A stretch of DNA of 12,839 nt from Deltaproteobacteria bacterium (GCA_021159525.1 JAGHEC010000093.1:1-12839); one strand, 5' to 3'. Numbered from the stretch's first letter, positions 1 through 7,088 are shown. Program-made: numbers and translations. The notes: generated by a model not told the origin, from the sequence alone.

Positions 1-130
1 GCCTTGTTCCCAGCCACCTGTCGAGATAAAAGCCGCCGAGTGCCCCCAAGGCAATGGAAAAGGCCATCGCGAGGCCGACCGTGCTCAAAAATCCCAGATC
101 TTTGATGATCTTTTTCAGATCCTCGTCCAT
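1..130 (-). CDS. AtpZ/AtpI-like F0F1 ATP synthase assembly protein, N-terminal part (cut by window edge)
   Basis: Only the first 43 residues are inside the window, reading MDEDLKKIIKDLG and then a hydrophobic stretch ending GGFYLDRWLGTR. A short charged head, one membrane helix rich in Gly/Ala and the G-x-Y-L-D-R-W-L-G motif at the helix end are typical of the small AtpZ/AtpI membrane proteins encoded just before the ATP synthase genes, where they help assemble the c-ring or handle Mg2+. The start is ATG at 130, with GGAG (139-142 on the plus strand) nine bases upstream. It lies 98 bases downstream of hemL on the same strand. The family call is from motif recognition of a partial protein. That atpB and the other ATP synthase genes follow beyond base 1 is inference. 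Confidence 0.72.
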   Translation of the reverse strand, partial: MDEDLKKIIKDLGFLSTVGLAMAFSIALGALGGFYLDRWLGTR

Positions 131-183
131 TGAGGTCGGCTCCAAGGGGAACGGCCGGGCTGACAGCGAATCAGACAGGTGCG

Positions 184-213
184 TTCCTATCACAGGTTTT
201 AGACCAAAGTCAA
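184..213 (-). promoter_or_regulatory. Weak candidate promoter in front of the atpZ-like gene
   Basis: On the minus strand TTGACT (208-213) is followed after 18 bases by TAGGAA (184-189), in the 98-base gap between hemL and the atpZ-like gene. The -35 box is good and the -10 box is poor. It could give the ATP synthase cluster its own transcription start in addition to read-through from ahbB-hemL. This is a pattern match only. Confidence 0.28.
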
Positions 214-228
214 CAGGTTTTTGCCGTC

Positions 229-1512
229 TTACCGCGACATTTCTTCAAATGCGCCGGCCGCGGCCCTCAGGGTTTTTTCTATGAGTTCTTCGGTGTGGGC
301 CGTGGAGATAAAGGCGGCCTCAAAAGGCGATGGCGCCAAATAAATGCCCCGGGCACGCATGGCCTTGTAATACTGTTTGAACCGTCCCGCATCACTTGCC
401 TTTGCCGTTTTAAAATCCGAAACAGGGGTCTCGGCAAAAAAGATCGAACCCATGGATCCAACGCGGTTCACCGTCAGTGGAATTCCTGCCTTTTCTGCCA
501 GTGTTTTGAGACCTGAAAAAAGGGTGTCTCCCATCTTTTCAAGTTGTTGGTAGGGGTCCATTTGCCTGAGGGTGGTGAGGGTGGCGATGCCGGCGGCCAT
601 GGCCAGGGGATTGCCCGAGAGGGTGCCGGCCTGGTAAACATCGCCTTCAGGCGCCATTCGGAGCATGATCTCCCGTTTGCCGCCATAGGCCCCTACGGGG
701 AGACCGCCGCCGATGATCTTGCCGAGGCAGGTGAGATCAGGATGGATGCCGCACCGTTCCTGGGCGCCCCCCGGCGCTACCCTGAAGCCGCTGATGACCT
801 CATCAAATATGAGAATGGCCCCGAACGCGGTGGTGATCTCTCTGAGCCTCTGAAGAAAGGTGATGTCCGGAACAATCACGCCCATATTGGCGGGAACCGG
901 CTCCACGATGATGCAGGCAATCTCGTGGCCGTATCGGTCAAACGCGGCATTGAGGCCCTCGGTGTCGTTGAAGGGGAGGGATAGGGTGTGTTTGGCCAGA
1001 TCGTCCGGGACCCCCGGGCTCCCCGGGATGCCGAGAGTGGCCAGGCCTGATCCTGCGGACACCAGGAGGCTGTCGGCATGTCCATGGTAACACCCGTCAA
1101 ATTTGACGATCATCTTCCTGCCCGTGACCCCCCTGGCCAGCCGGATTGCGCTCATGGCGGCCTCGGTTCCGGAATTGACCATTCGGACCATCTCGATGGC
1201 GGGGACCATGTCTACAATGGTCTCTGCCATGATGACCTCCAGCTCGGTAGGGGCCCCATAACTCGTCCCTTTGCCGAGACGCTCCTGTATAGCAGCCGTC
1301 ACTGCGGGATGGGCATGCCCCAGGATCATGGGCCCCCACGATCCCACGTAGTCGATATAGGCATTCCCTTCGACGTCTCGGATGACGGCTCCGGATGCGT
1401 CGGCAATAAAGGGAGGGGTCATCTCCACCGACTTGCCGGCCCGCACCGGGCTGTTGACCCCACCGGGAATGGTCTTGCAGGCCCTCTTGAAAAGGGCTTC
1501 AGATTGATTCAT
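229..1512 (-). CDS. hemL: Glutamate-1-semialdehyde 2,1-aminomutase (HemL)
   Basis: Cytoplasmic PLP enzyme that converts glutamate-1-semialdehyde to 5-aminolevulinate, the last step of the C5 route into tetrapyrroles. The protein is full length. Counted from the start chosen here (427 residues), VNSGTEA is at about 112-118, FDEVISGFR at 236-244, the PLP lysine in CLGKIIGGG at K265, and YQAGTLSGNP at 293-302. An in-frame ATG nine bases upstream (1519-1521) directly abuts the GGAGG Shine-Dalgarno (1522-1526), so it is too close to use. The ATG at 1510-1512 has nine-base spacing, and it places the catalytic lysine at 265, the number known for E. coli GSAM. The gene overlaps the end of ahbB by 14 bases, so the two are probably translationally coupled. 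It ends with TAA at 229-231. The identification is firm. Confidence 0.96.
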   Translation of the reverse strand: MNQSEALFKRACKTIPGGVNSPVRAGKSVEMTPPFIADASGAVIRDVEGNAYIDYVGSWGPMILGHAHPAVTAAIQERLGKGTSYGAPTELEVIMAETIVDMVPAIEMVRMVNSGTEAAMSAIRLARGVTGRKMIVKFDGCYHGHADSLLVSAGSGLATLGIPGSPGVPDDLAKHTLSLPFNDTEGLNAAFDRYGHEIACIIVEPVPANMGVIVPDITFLQRLREITTAFGAILIFDEVISGFRVAPGGAQERCGIHPDLTCLGKIIGGGLPVGAYGGKREIMLRMAPEGDVYQAGTLSGNPLAMAAGIATLTTLRQMDPYQQLEKMGDTLFSGLKTLAEKAGIPLTVNRVGSMGSIFFAETPVSDFKTAKASDAGRFKQYYKAMRARGIYLAPSPFEAAFISTAHTEELIEKTLRAAAGAFEEMSR

Positions 1513-1990
1513 CTTGGTCATCCTCCGAAAAATAGGCCATGCTGGTCTTTTTGAATTCCTTTTCGCTGAAAAGGAGGAGGTAATGGTTCACCTTGGCGGC
1601 GCGTGACATCCTTTCGGCGATTTCGCGGCATTGCCGCCGGCTGCTCCCGTGGACCATGGTATAAAGATTATAGGGCCAGTCCTTCCGGGATGCCCTGTGA
1701 TAACAGTGGGTTACCTCGCGAAATCCCGCCAGGAGATCTCCGATCTCGTTGATCCGTTCATCCGGCGCCATCCAGGCGATCATGGCATTGGAGCTGAAGC
1801 CTGCCTCCTGGTGCCTGAGGGTGGCCCCGAACCGCCGGATGATGCCGTCTTTCTTGAGCCCTTTTATCCTTTCGATGAGCTTCTTTTCCGGGATGCCGAC
1901 CTTTTTCGCGAGCAGGGCAAAGGGCGTGGGGTGGAGCGGAAGGTCTCCCTGTACGAGACTGATGATTTTCTTGTCGATGTCATCGATCAT
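1499..1990 (-). CDS. ahbB: Siroheme decarboxylase, AhbB-type subunit (Lrp/AsnC fold)
   Basis: A 163-residue protein with an N-terminal Lrp/AsnC-like helix-turn-helix (about 3-55) and a C-terminal RAM-like domain. These proteins are often annotated as AsnC regulators, but in sulfate reducers AhbA/AhbB decarboxylate siroheme to 12,18-didecarboxysiroheme in the alternative heme pathway. Signature stretches are RRFGATLRHQ (52-61), HCYHR (95-99, with histidines in the substrate/heme region), WPYNLYTM (105-112) and KKTSM (147-151), which I associate with AhbB rather than AhbA. The open frame extends 26 codons upstream to an ATG at 2068, but that extension is Arg/Pro-rich and unlike the family. The start at 1990 gives the usual length, although its ribosome site is weak (GGA about eight bases upstream). 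The overlap with hemL supports a heme role. The AhbA partner is not in the window. Confidence 0.82.
   Translation of the reverse strand: MIDDIDKKIISLVQGDLPLHPTPFALLAKKVGIPEKKLIERIKGLKKDGIIRRFGATLRHQEAGFSSNAMIAWMAPDERINEIGDLLAGFREVTHCYHRASRKDWPYNLYTMVHGSSRRQCREIAERMSRAAKVNHYLLLFSEKEFKKTSMAYFSEDDQDESI
1522..1526 (-). promoter_or_regulatory. Shine-Dalgarno GGAGG that decides the hemL start
   Basis: GGAGG on the minus strand touches the first in-frame ATG (1519-1521, zero spacing) and sits nine bases before the second ATG (1510-1512). It lies inside the ahbB coding region, fitting coupled translation. It favours the second ATG as the hemL start. Confidence 0.7.
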
Positions 1991-2079
1991 GCAGGTTTCC
2001 GGATGCGGTTTGGAGCGCCGCAGGCATCTTGCTCCGCCCGCCCGAAGGATGGGGCCTGAGCCGAGCAAAACGAGCGAAG

Positions 2080-2145
2080 AAGAGACGGTGCCCTTCCGGC
2101 AGTCGCGTCAGAAAAGCCCTCCTGCGCTGGTAATTGAGCTGTTAC
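2080..2145. repeat. Degenerate partial copy of the dispersed palindromic element
   Basis: About 66 bases that align with 12611-12680 at roughly 80-85% identity by eye. Shared blocks include GAAGAGACGG, CAGTCGCGTCAGAAAA, CCCTCCT and TTGAGCT.TTACG. The right terminal repeat (2131-2145) is intact. No left half or left terminal repeat is visible upstream, so this is a truncated or decayed copy. It lies in the presumed 5' leader of ahbB. Confidence 0.75.
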
Positions 2146-2246
2146 GTGAGGGAGAGAATCCCAAATTTGACCAAAAAGCACCGTGAACGGTTACGATGGC
2201 GGTTTGCTGTTTCGTAAGGCCTCGTGCCTTGCGCCTGTCTCCCGTG

Positions 2247-2275
2247 CACATATCCAATGGAAACGGGCTTGTCAA
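2247..2275 (-). promoter_or_regulatory. Candidate sigma-70 promoter for ahbB-hemL
   Basis: On the minus strand a perfect TTGACA (2270-2275) is followed after exactly 17 bases by TATGTG (2247-2252). The -10 box is poor. Transcription would begin near 2240, giving an ahbB leader of about 250 bases that contains the partial palindromic repeat. Confidence 0.4.
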
Positions 2276-2306
2276 GCGTGATATTTTTGCATGAACATAT
2301 TTTAGG

Positions 2307-2335
2307 TTGAAACAGGCGTGATTGTCGTGTATGAA
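2307..2335 (+). promoter_or_regulatory. Candidate sigma-70 promoter for the DUF1992-liv operon
   Basis: TTGAAA (2307-2312), a 17-base spacer, then TATGAA (2330-2335). Transcription would begin near 2342, leaving a leader of about 130 bases before the ATG at 2471. No better promoter is seen between here and livM, and livM is only 39 bases behind the DUF1992 gene. This promoter would therefore serve the whole operon. Confidence 0.45.
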
Positions 2336-2383
2336 GAACCTATTCTAAACCTCACGGCCTGAATTTTGCAGTCTCTTGGGGGG

Positions 2384-2436
2384 CCTGTCTGCCCCGCAGA
2401 ACAGGATTGCTGTCCTGTGTCGGATCTCCGGACAGG
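2384..2436 (+). promoter_or_regulatory. Attenuator-like leader with four alternating complementary segments
   Basis: CCTGT at 2384-2388, ACAGG at 2401-2405, CCTGT at 2414-2418 and ACAGG at 2432-2436 alternate along the leader. Segments 1:2 form a hairpin (2384-2391 with 2397-2405, one bulge, loop CCCCG). Segments 2:3 form ACAGGA/TCCTGT (2401-2406 with 2413-2418). Segments 3:4 form CCTGT..CGG with CCG.ACAGG (2414-2423 with 2428-2436). These pairings are mutually exclusive in the manner of an attenuator, but no clean U-run follows segment 4. The pairing potential is seen in the sequence; any regulatory role is inference. Confidence 0.35.
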
Positions 2437-2470
2437 TATAAATTCATTTTCAATCTTGCCATAAGTCGCC

Positions 2471-2845
2471 ATGTTGTTCGCCTTTCAGAAGATCGTGGAA
2501 AAGCGGATCCAGGAGGCCCAGGGAAAAGGGGATTTTGAGAACCTTCCCGGCAGCGGTCAGCCGATCCAGTTGGAGGATGACAGCCATATTCCCGAGGAGC
2601 TGCGCCTGGCCTATAAGATTTTGAAGAATGCGGGCTGCATCCCCCCGGAGCTTCAGCTCCAGAAGGATATCAGACAGATGGAGGACATGCTGGAGGGCAT
2701 ACCGGATGAGAAGCAGAAGTACCGGCAGATCAAGAAGATCAACTACCAAATCATGAAACTCAATATGATGAGGAATCGGTCTCCTTTGCTGGAAGAGACA
2801 GAGATTTATTATAAAAAGGTGCTTGAAAAGCTGGCAGGAAGCTGA
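2471..2845 (+). CDS. DUF1992 domain protein (DnaJ homolog subfamily C member 28-like)
   Basis: A 124-residue soluble protein with the DUF1992 hallmark: an N-terminal helix with EKRIQEAQGKGDFENLPGSG (11-29 region), then DDSHIPEELR (36-45) and YKILKNAGCIPPEL (48-61), followed by a charged helical tail (about 62-123). Despite the DnaJ-C28 name it has no J domain, and the molecular function of the family is not established. An in-frame TAA at 2462-2464 forces the start to ATG 2471 (or TTG 2474). There is no recognisable Shine-Dalgarno, so translation may be weak or depend on the structured leader. It is the first gene of the operon and ends 39 bases before livM, so it is probably co-transcribed with the transporter genes. 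I see no functional link to transport. Confidence 0.85.
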   Translation: MLFAFQKIVEKRIQEAQGKGDFENLPGSGQPIQLEDDSHIPEELRLAYKILKNAGCIPPELQLQKDIRQMEDMLEGIPDEKQKYRQIKKINYQIMKLNMMRNRSPLLEETEIYYKKVLEKLAGS

Positions 2846-2884
2846 CGATCATTGCACGCTGAGTGAGGATCAGGAGAACCTTCC

Positions 2885-3934
2885 ATGGATATGAAGAGGG
2901 ATTATTACGAGGACGTTCAGCTCTTTTCTTCAGGGGTGGTGGTCTTCTGGTTTGTTCTCCTGATGATCGGTCTGGCGCTGTTTCCTCTGTTCGTCAAAAA
3001 CTACTATGTATATATGGCCAACTATATGGTCATCAATATCATTGTTGCGGTGGGCCTGAATCTTCTGGTAGGCTATACCGGCCAGATCTCCCTGGGCCAT
3101 TCAGGCTTTTTTGCCATCGGGGCCTACGGCACGGTGGTCTTCATGTCGGAGGCCCATTTTCCTTTCCTCCTGGCCCTGATTGCGGCCGGTCTGGCTGCAG
3201 CCCTCTTTGGATTCCTCCTGGGTATCCCTGCTCTTCGACTCGAAGGACCTTATCTTTCCATTGCCACCCTGGGATTTGGCCTCACCATTACCCAAGTGAT
3301 CGGTCGCGCGAACATTTTCGGCGGACGGCAGGGGCTTCACACCCCGGAGCTTTACATCGGTCCCTGGCATCTGAACTCAGACGTGGATTTTTATTATCTC
3401 CTAATTGTTATTACGCTTATCCTCGTCCTGGCCGGCCGCAATATGGTGAAGACCAAGGTGGGCAGGGCCTTTATCGCCATTCGCGACGCCGATATCGCGG
3501 CCGAGACCATCGGGGTGAATCTGACCTGTTACAAGACCCTGGCCTTTGCTGTGAGCGCATTTTATGCCGGCATTGGAGGGGGGCTTTACGCCTTTGTCCT
3601 TCGCTTTATCGAGCCTGAGATGTTCGGGCTGATGATGTCCATCATTTTCCTGGCCATGGTGGTGGTCGGAGGGCTGGGCTCCATCTTCGGGGCCATTGCC
3701 GGGGCCTGTCTGTTGAGTTGGCTGGATCTGGAGCTGAGAAATATCCTGAGCATCCCCTACGTGGGCCAATGGCTGGAAGCCCTGTCCAAGAGCTACTTTT
3801 CCATAACCGGGGTCAGCAACATCCAGTTTATCATCTACGGCCTGATAATGGTGCTCATCATGCTGTTTGAACCCCTGGGGATCTACGGGTTCTGGATCAG
3901 GACCAAGATTTATTGGCGTACGTGGCCCTTTTAA
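2885..3934 (+). CDS. livM: Branched-chain amino acid-type ABC transporter permease LivM
   Basis: A 349-residue inner-membrane permease with about eight to ten hydrophobic helices. The family motif GYTGQISLGHSGFFAIGAY lies at 63-81. The cytoplasmic coupling loop with VGRAFIAIRDADIAAETIG is near residue 190-210, and GGLGSIFGAIAGA is near 260-272. It pairs with LivH to form the membrane channel driven by LivG and LivF. ATG 2885 has AGGAG (2872-2876) eight bases upstream. livH starts 14 bases after its stop. The permease order here is M then H, the reverse of the common livH-livM order. The family is certain. The transported molecule is not shown by the permease sequence; many anaerobe LivM proteins serve carboxylates or other compounds instead of Leu/Ile/Val. 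Confidence 0.93.
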   Translation: MDMKRDYYEDVQLFSSGVVVFWFVLLMIGLALFPLFVKNYYVYMANYMVINIIVAVGLNLLVGYTGQISLGHSGFFAIGAYGTVVFMSEAHFPFLLALIAAGLAAALFGFLLGIPALRLEGPYLSIATLGFGLTITQVIGRANIFGGRQGLHTPELYIGPWHLNSDVDFYYLLIVITLILVLAGRNMVKTKVGRAFIAIRDADIAAETIGVNLTCYKTLAFAVSAFYAGIGGGLYAFVLRFIEPEMFGLMMSIIFLAMVVVGGLGSIFGAIAGACLLSWLDLELRNILSIPYVGQWLEALSKSYFSITGVSNIQFIIYGLIMVLIMLFEPLGIYGFWIRTKIYWRTWPF

Positions 3935-3948
3935 CCGAGGTTTAAGAC

Positions 3949-4824
3949 ATGCTCGAATTTATTCAGACCCTTGTGAGCGGGATTGCAGTGGGAAGCTCCT
4001 ATGCCCTCATGGGCCTTGCCATGGTGCTCATTTACAAGACATCGGAGGTCGTGAATTTCGCTCAGGGGGAAATGGCCCTCCTCACCAGCTTTCTGACCTA
4101 CATGGTGCTGGAATACCATGGCTTTCCATTCTATGCTGCCTTTCCTTTAGCCCTTGTTTTTGCCGCCTTCCTCGGGTTTTTTCTGGAGTTTGCCGTCTTA
4201 AGACGGGCCAAGGAACCCAATATCTTGGGGATGATCATCATCACCATCGGGCTCGAGATGATCCTCATGGGGCTGGTTTCCTGGAAATTCGGGGCCGATC
4301 CCAAGACTATGCCCTTTCCCCTGTCGCCTTACGACAGCGTTCAGCTGGGATCGGTTTTCGTGAGCGCCCTGGAGGTGCTCAACTTCGGGGTGGCCCTTGC
4401 GGTCATGCTCATCCTCTTCGTGTTTCTCCGATATTCCAAATTGGGGGTGGCCATGAAGGCTACGCAGCAGAACAACATGGCCGCCCGGCTCATGGGGATT
4501 CGGACCAATCGCATTCTCATGATTACCTGGGGCATTTCCTCTGTGGTTGGCTGCCTGGCAGGGCTTCTGCTTTCTCCCATGACCATGCAGCCCTACATGA
4601 TGTGGGACCCTATGCTTAAAGGGTTTGCCGGTGCGGTAATGGGCGGCATGACCTCTTTGCCGGGTTCGGTATTCGGGGCCTACCTCATCGGGATAATTGA
4701 AAATCTGTTCGGTCTGTATGTATCCATCGAGTTTAAATCCGTAGTGGCGTTTGCCGTGATCGTCCTGGTTTTGTGCATCAGACCGTCCGGGCTTTTTGCG
4801 CGTCACTATGTGAAGAAAGTGTAG
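3949..4824 (+). CDS. livH: Branched-chain amino acid-type ABC transporter permease LivH
   Basis: A 291-residue permease, the usual LivH length, with about eight membrane helices. LivH hallmarks are SSYALMGLAMVLIYKTSEVVN (16-36 region) followed by FAQGEMALL. The coupling loop is RYSKLGVAMKATQQNNMAARLMGI (from about residue 161), and GGMTSLPGSVFGAYLIGIIE comes near the end. ATG 3949 has GAGG (3937-3940) eight bases upstream. It forms the channel heterodimer with LivM. A 107-base gap separates it from livK; I find no convincing promoter or terminator there, so the operon probably continues. Confidence 0.93.
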   Translation: MLEFIQTLVSGIAVGSSYALMGLAMVLIYKTSEVVNFAQGEMALLTSFLTYMVLEYHGFPFYAAFPLALVFAAFLGFFLEFAVLRRAKEPNILGMIIITIGLEMILMGLVSWKFGADPKTMPFPLSPYDSVQLGSVFVSALEVLNFGVALAVMLILFVFLRYSKLGVAMKATQQNNMAARLMGIRTNRILMITWGISSVVGCLAGLLLSPMTMQPYMMWDPMLKGFAGAVMGGMTSLPGSVFGAYLIGIIENLFGLYVSIEFKSVVAFAVIVLVLCIRPSGLFARHYVKKV

Positions 4825-4931
4825 CGCACATGGACGGTTTTGGATGTGGGGTATTTGCAGTGTCAATCTGCTGTGTGAAAGGTAGGTTGGATGAACGGTC
4901 AACGATCATACTAAAGGGAAAGGAGAAGGCA

Positions 4932-6128
4932 ATGAAAATGAAAAGATTTCTGGTGGGGTTTTCAGCGGTTGTTCTGGTCCTGGGCATGGCGTTTGCGGTT
5001 AATGCCGAGGAAGGGGTTACGGATACTGAGATTCACATCGGCCAGTGGGGTCCTCAGACCGGACCTGCAGCGCCCTGGGGCTCTGTGGCCAGGGGCACGG
5101 ACGCCTATTTCAAGATGATTAACGCTGAGGGAGGCATCCACGGACGGAAACTCATTCATCACATGTTTGACGACAGCTACAACCCGGCCAAGACCAAGGC
5201 AGGCGTCAAGGAGCTCCAGGAAGGGATCGGCATGTTCGCCTGGGTCTCGGGCGTGGGCACGGCGTGCGGCCTTTCGGTGGTGGATTATCTTATGCAACGC
5301 AAGATCCCCTGGGTCGGCCCCTCTGCAGGCTCTCTGCACTGGATCAACCCGCCCCGGGAATATCTCTTTGCCGTGTACCCGCTTTACTATATTGAAGCCA
5401 AGGCCCTGACACGGTATGCAGCGGAAAAGCTGGGCAAGAAACGTATTGCTATTGCGTATCAGAACGATGACTACGGCAAGAACGGGGTCAAGGGCGTTGC
5501 CGAGGTGTTGGAGAAGCTGGGTATGGAGCTGGTGGCCAAGGTTCCGGTTGAAAAGGCGGACATGGACATGAAGCCGCATGTCATGCAGCTTAAAAAGGCC
5601 AAGGCGGATGCGGTGCTTCTGTGGGTAACGCCGACGCACGCGGTTCGTATCGTTGGCACAAGCAGGGCCATGCAGTTTACGCCCCAGTGGCTGAGCACCA
5701 GCACCTGTTCTGATTTTCCGCTGATGTACAAGATCAGCAAAGGCCTGTGGGAGGGCGTAATTGCCGCCACATTCGGGGAACTTCCTGACGCCGATTGTCC
5801 GTTGCTGCAGAAATACAAAAAGGATGCCTACGGGAAGTTTGCGGCCAAGAACGAGCGATGGGGCCTCTTCTTCTATGCGGGGATTCTCTTTTCAGAGCCT
5901 CTCGTGGAAGGGATCAAGCGGTGTGGAAAGGACCTGACCAGGGAACGGCTGGTACGGGAGATGGAGAAAATAAAGGACTTCAAGGGAATCGGGGGCAGGA
6001 TCAGCTATGCGCCCTTTGATCCGGCCCAGGGCTACGAATGCCGCCAGGGACAGAAGGAGGTGTTTCTGGTCAAGTGCCTGAAAAATGGACGATATGAAAA
6101 ACTGACCGACTGGATGGAAATCCGATAG
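4932..6128 (+). CDS. livK: Periplasmic substrate-binding protein of the Liv-type ABC transporter
   Basis: A 398-residue type-I periplasmic binding protein of the Leu/Ile/Val family. It has a Sec signal peptide: MKMKR, a hydrophobic core FLVGFSAVVLVLGMAFAV, and likely cleavage after VNA at residue 25. There is no lipobox cysteine. The mature part opens with the family pattern IGQWGPQTGPAAPWG (36-50) and continues with RGTDAYFKMINAEGGI..R and FDDSYNP. The open frame runs 53 codons further upstream, but ATG 4932 has AGGAG (4921-4925) six bases before it and begins exactly at a signal peptide, so it is the start. A strong hairpin follows the gene (6147-6174) and may let this product exceed the membrane and ATPase subunits. 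The ligand cannot be read from the sequence. The acyl-CoA synthetase in the operon hints at a carboxylate. Confidence 0.92.
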   Translation: MKMKRFLVGFSAVVLVLGMAFAVNAEEGVTDTEIHIGQWGPQTGPAAPWGSVARGTDAYFKMINAEGGIHGRKLIHHMFDDSYNPAKTKAGVKELQEGIGMFAWVSGVGTACGLSVVDYLMQRKIPWVGPSAGSLHWINPPREYLFAVYPLYYIEAKALTRYAAEKLGKKRIAIAYQNDDYGKNGVKGVAEVLEKLGMELVAKVPVEKADMDMKPHVMQLKKAKADAVLLWVTPTHAVRIVGTSRAMQFTPQWLSTSTCSDFPLMYKISKGLWEGVIAATFGELPDADCPLLQKYKKDAYGKFAAKNERWGLFFYAGILFSEPLVEGIKRCGKDLTRERLVREMEKIKDFKGIGGRISYAPFDPAQGYECRQGQKEVFLVKCLKNGRYEKLTDWMEIR

Positions 6129-6146
6129 GTCTTGAGGTATGGCGCC

Positions 6147-6174
6147 GCTGGTCCACGCATCTGCGTGGACCAGC
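6147..6174 (+). promoter_or_regulatory. Strong intercistronic hairpin between livK and livG
   Basis: GCTGGTCCACGCA (6147-6159) and its exact complement TGCGTGGACCAGC (6162-6174) form a perfect 13-bp inverted repeat with almost no loop. It lies 19 bases after the livK stop. No T-run follows, so it is not a typical intrinsic terminator. Such hairpins after binding-protein genes commonly protect the upstream mRNA from 3' exonucleases. The remaining 120 bases to livG show no gene. Confidence 0.6.
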
Positions 6175-6296
6175 CGGGCAAGATTCCGTTGTTGCAGGGG
6201 GCCGGGATTGCCGGTCGGTCCCTGGCTCATCCGGGTCTTTTTCAAGCCGGTCCCATGTCATGCCATGGGCGCCCATCATATTTGAGAAACTGACTT

Positions 6297-7088
6297 ATGG
6301 ATTTCTTTAAGGTTGAAGACTTGGGTATATCGTTCGGGGGCCTGGTGGCCCTGGAAGATATCAATTTTTCGGTGAACAAGGGGTCTATCTTTGCCATCAT
6401 CGGTCCCAATGGGGCGGGAAAGACGACCCTGTTCAACTGTATCAACGGTATCTACAAACCTGACCGGGGCCGGATCCTTTTCAAGGGTCGGGAGATCCAG
6501 GGCAAGAAACCGGACCGCATCGCCAGACTGGGCATTGCCCGAACCTTCCAGAACATCGAACTCTTCAGTCACATGAGCACGATGGAGAACCTTATGGCCG
6601 GCCGACACAATTTTATGAAGACCGGCCTTTTCAGAGGGTCCTTCATGTGGGGCAGGCGGTCGTTTTCGGGCCGCGAGGGGATCGCCAACCGGCGAAAGGT
6701 AGAAGAGATTATTGATTTGCTGGACCTTCAGTCGGTTCGCAATAAATTTGTGGGAAGTCTCCCCTACGGCATCCAGAAACAGGTGGAGCTGGGCCGGGCC
6801 CTGGCCCTGGAACCCGAAGTGCTCCTCCTGGATGAGCCGTGCGCCGGCATGAATTCGGAAGAAAAGCAGGACATGATCTTCTGGGTAAAGGATATCCAGG
6901 ATGAGCTGGGGGTGACCATCCTCCTCATCGAACACGATATGAAAATGGTCATGGACATCTCGGAACGTATCCTGGCGATCAATTTCGGAAAGCCCATCAT
7001 GGAGGGCACCCCCGAAGAGGTTCAAAAGAATCCGGAGGTCCTGAAGGCGTATCTCGGGGAGGAAGAAGGCATTGGCGACATTGCTTGA
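6297..7088 (+). CDS. livG: ABC transporter ATP-binding protein LivG
   Basis: A 263-residue cytoplasmic ATPase of the Liv transporter. Walker A GPNGAGKT is at 36-43, the Q-loop TFQNIELF around Q85, the signature region LPYGIQKQVELGRAL at 155-169 (the LivG variant in place of LSGGQ), Walker B VLLLDEP at 175-181, and the switch histidine in IEHD at H213. It has the LivG insert between Q-loop and signature (about 100-150). ATG 6297 has only a weak ribosome site (TTGAGA about ten bases upstream). livF overlaps its last 17 bases, so the two ATPases are translationally coupled. It pairs with LivF to energise LivHM. Confidence 0.95.
   Translation: MDFFKVEDLGISFGGLVALEDINFSVNKGSIFAIIGPNGAGKTTLFNCINGIYKPDRGRILFKGREIQGKKPDRIARLGIARTFQNIELFSHMSTMENLMAGRHNFMKTGLFRGSFMWGRRSFSGREGIANRRKVEEIIDLLDLQSVRNKFVGSLPYGIQKQVELGRALALEPEVLLLDEPCAGMNSEEKQDMIFWVKDIQDELGVTILLIEHDMKMVMDISERILAINFGKPIMEGTPEEVQKNPEVLKAYLGEEEGIGDIA

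Noticed and set aside
1499..1990. Lrp/AsnC transcriptional regulator of the divergent operon
   Set aside because: The fold is AsnC-like, but HCYHR, WPYNLYTM and KKTSM, along with the overlap with hemL, point to siroheme decarboxylase.
1991..2068. A 26-residue N-terminal extension of AhbB
   Set aside because: It is Arg/Pro/Gly-rich, lies ahead of the conserved family start MIDDIDKKI and is probably leader sequence.
2863..3618. A 251-codon plus-strand frame overlapping livM
   Set aside because: It is Arg/Pro/Gly/Cys-rich out-of-frame translation of livM, which has clear membrane helices and motifs.
4773..4931. A 53-codon upstream extension of livK
   Set aside because: It overlaps the end of livH and would bury the signal peptide; ATG 4932 has a well-spaced AGGAG.
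4825..4931. Separate promoter for livK
   Set aside because: No pair of -35 and -10 boxes with acceptable spacing was convincing in this gap.
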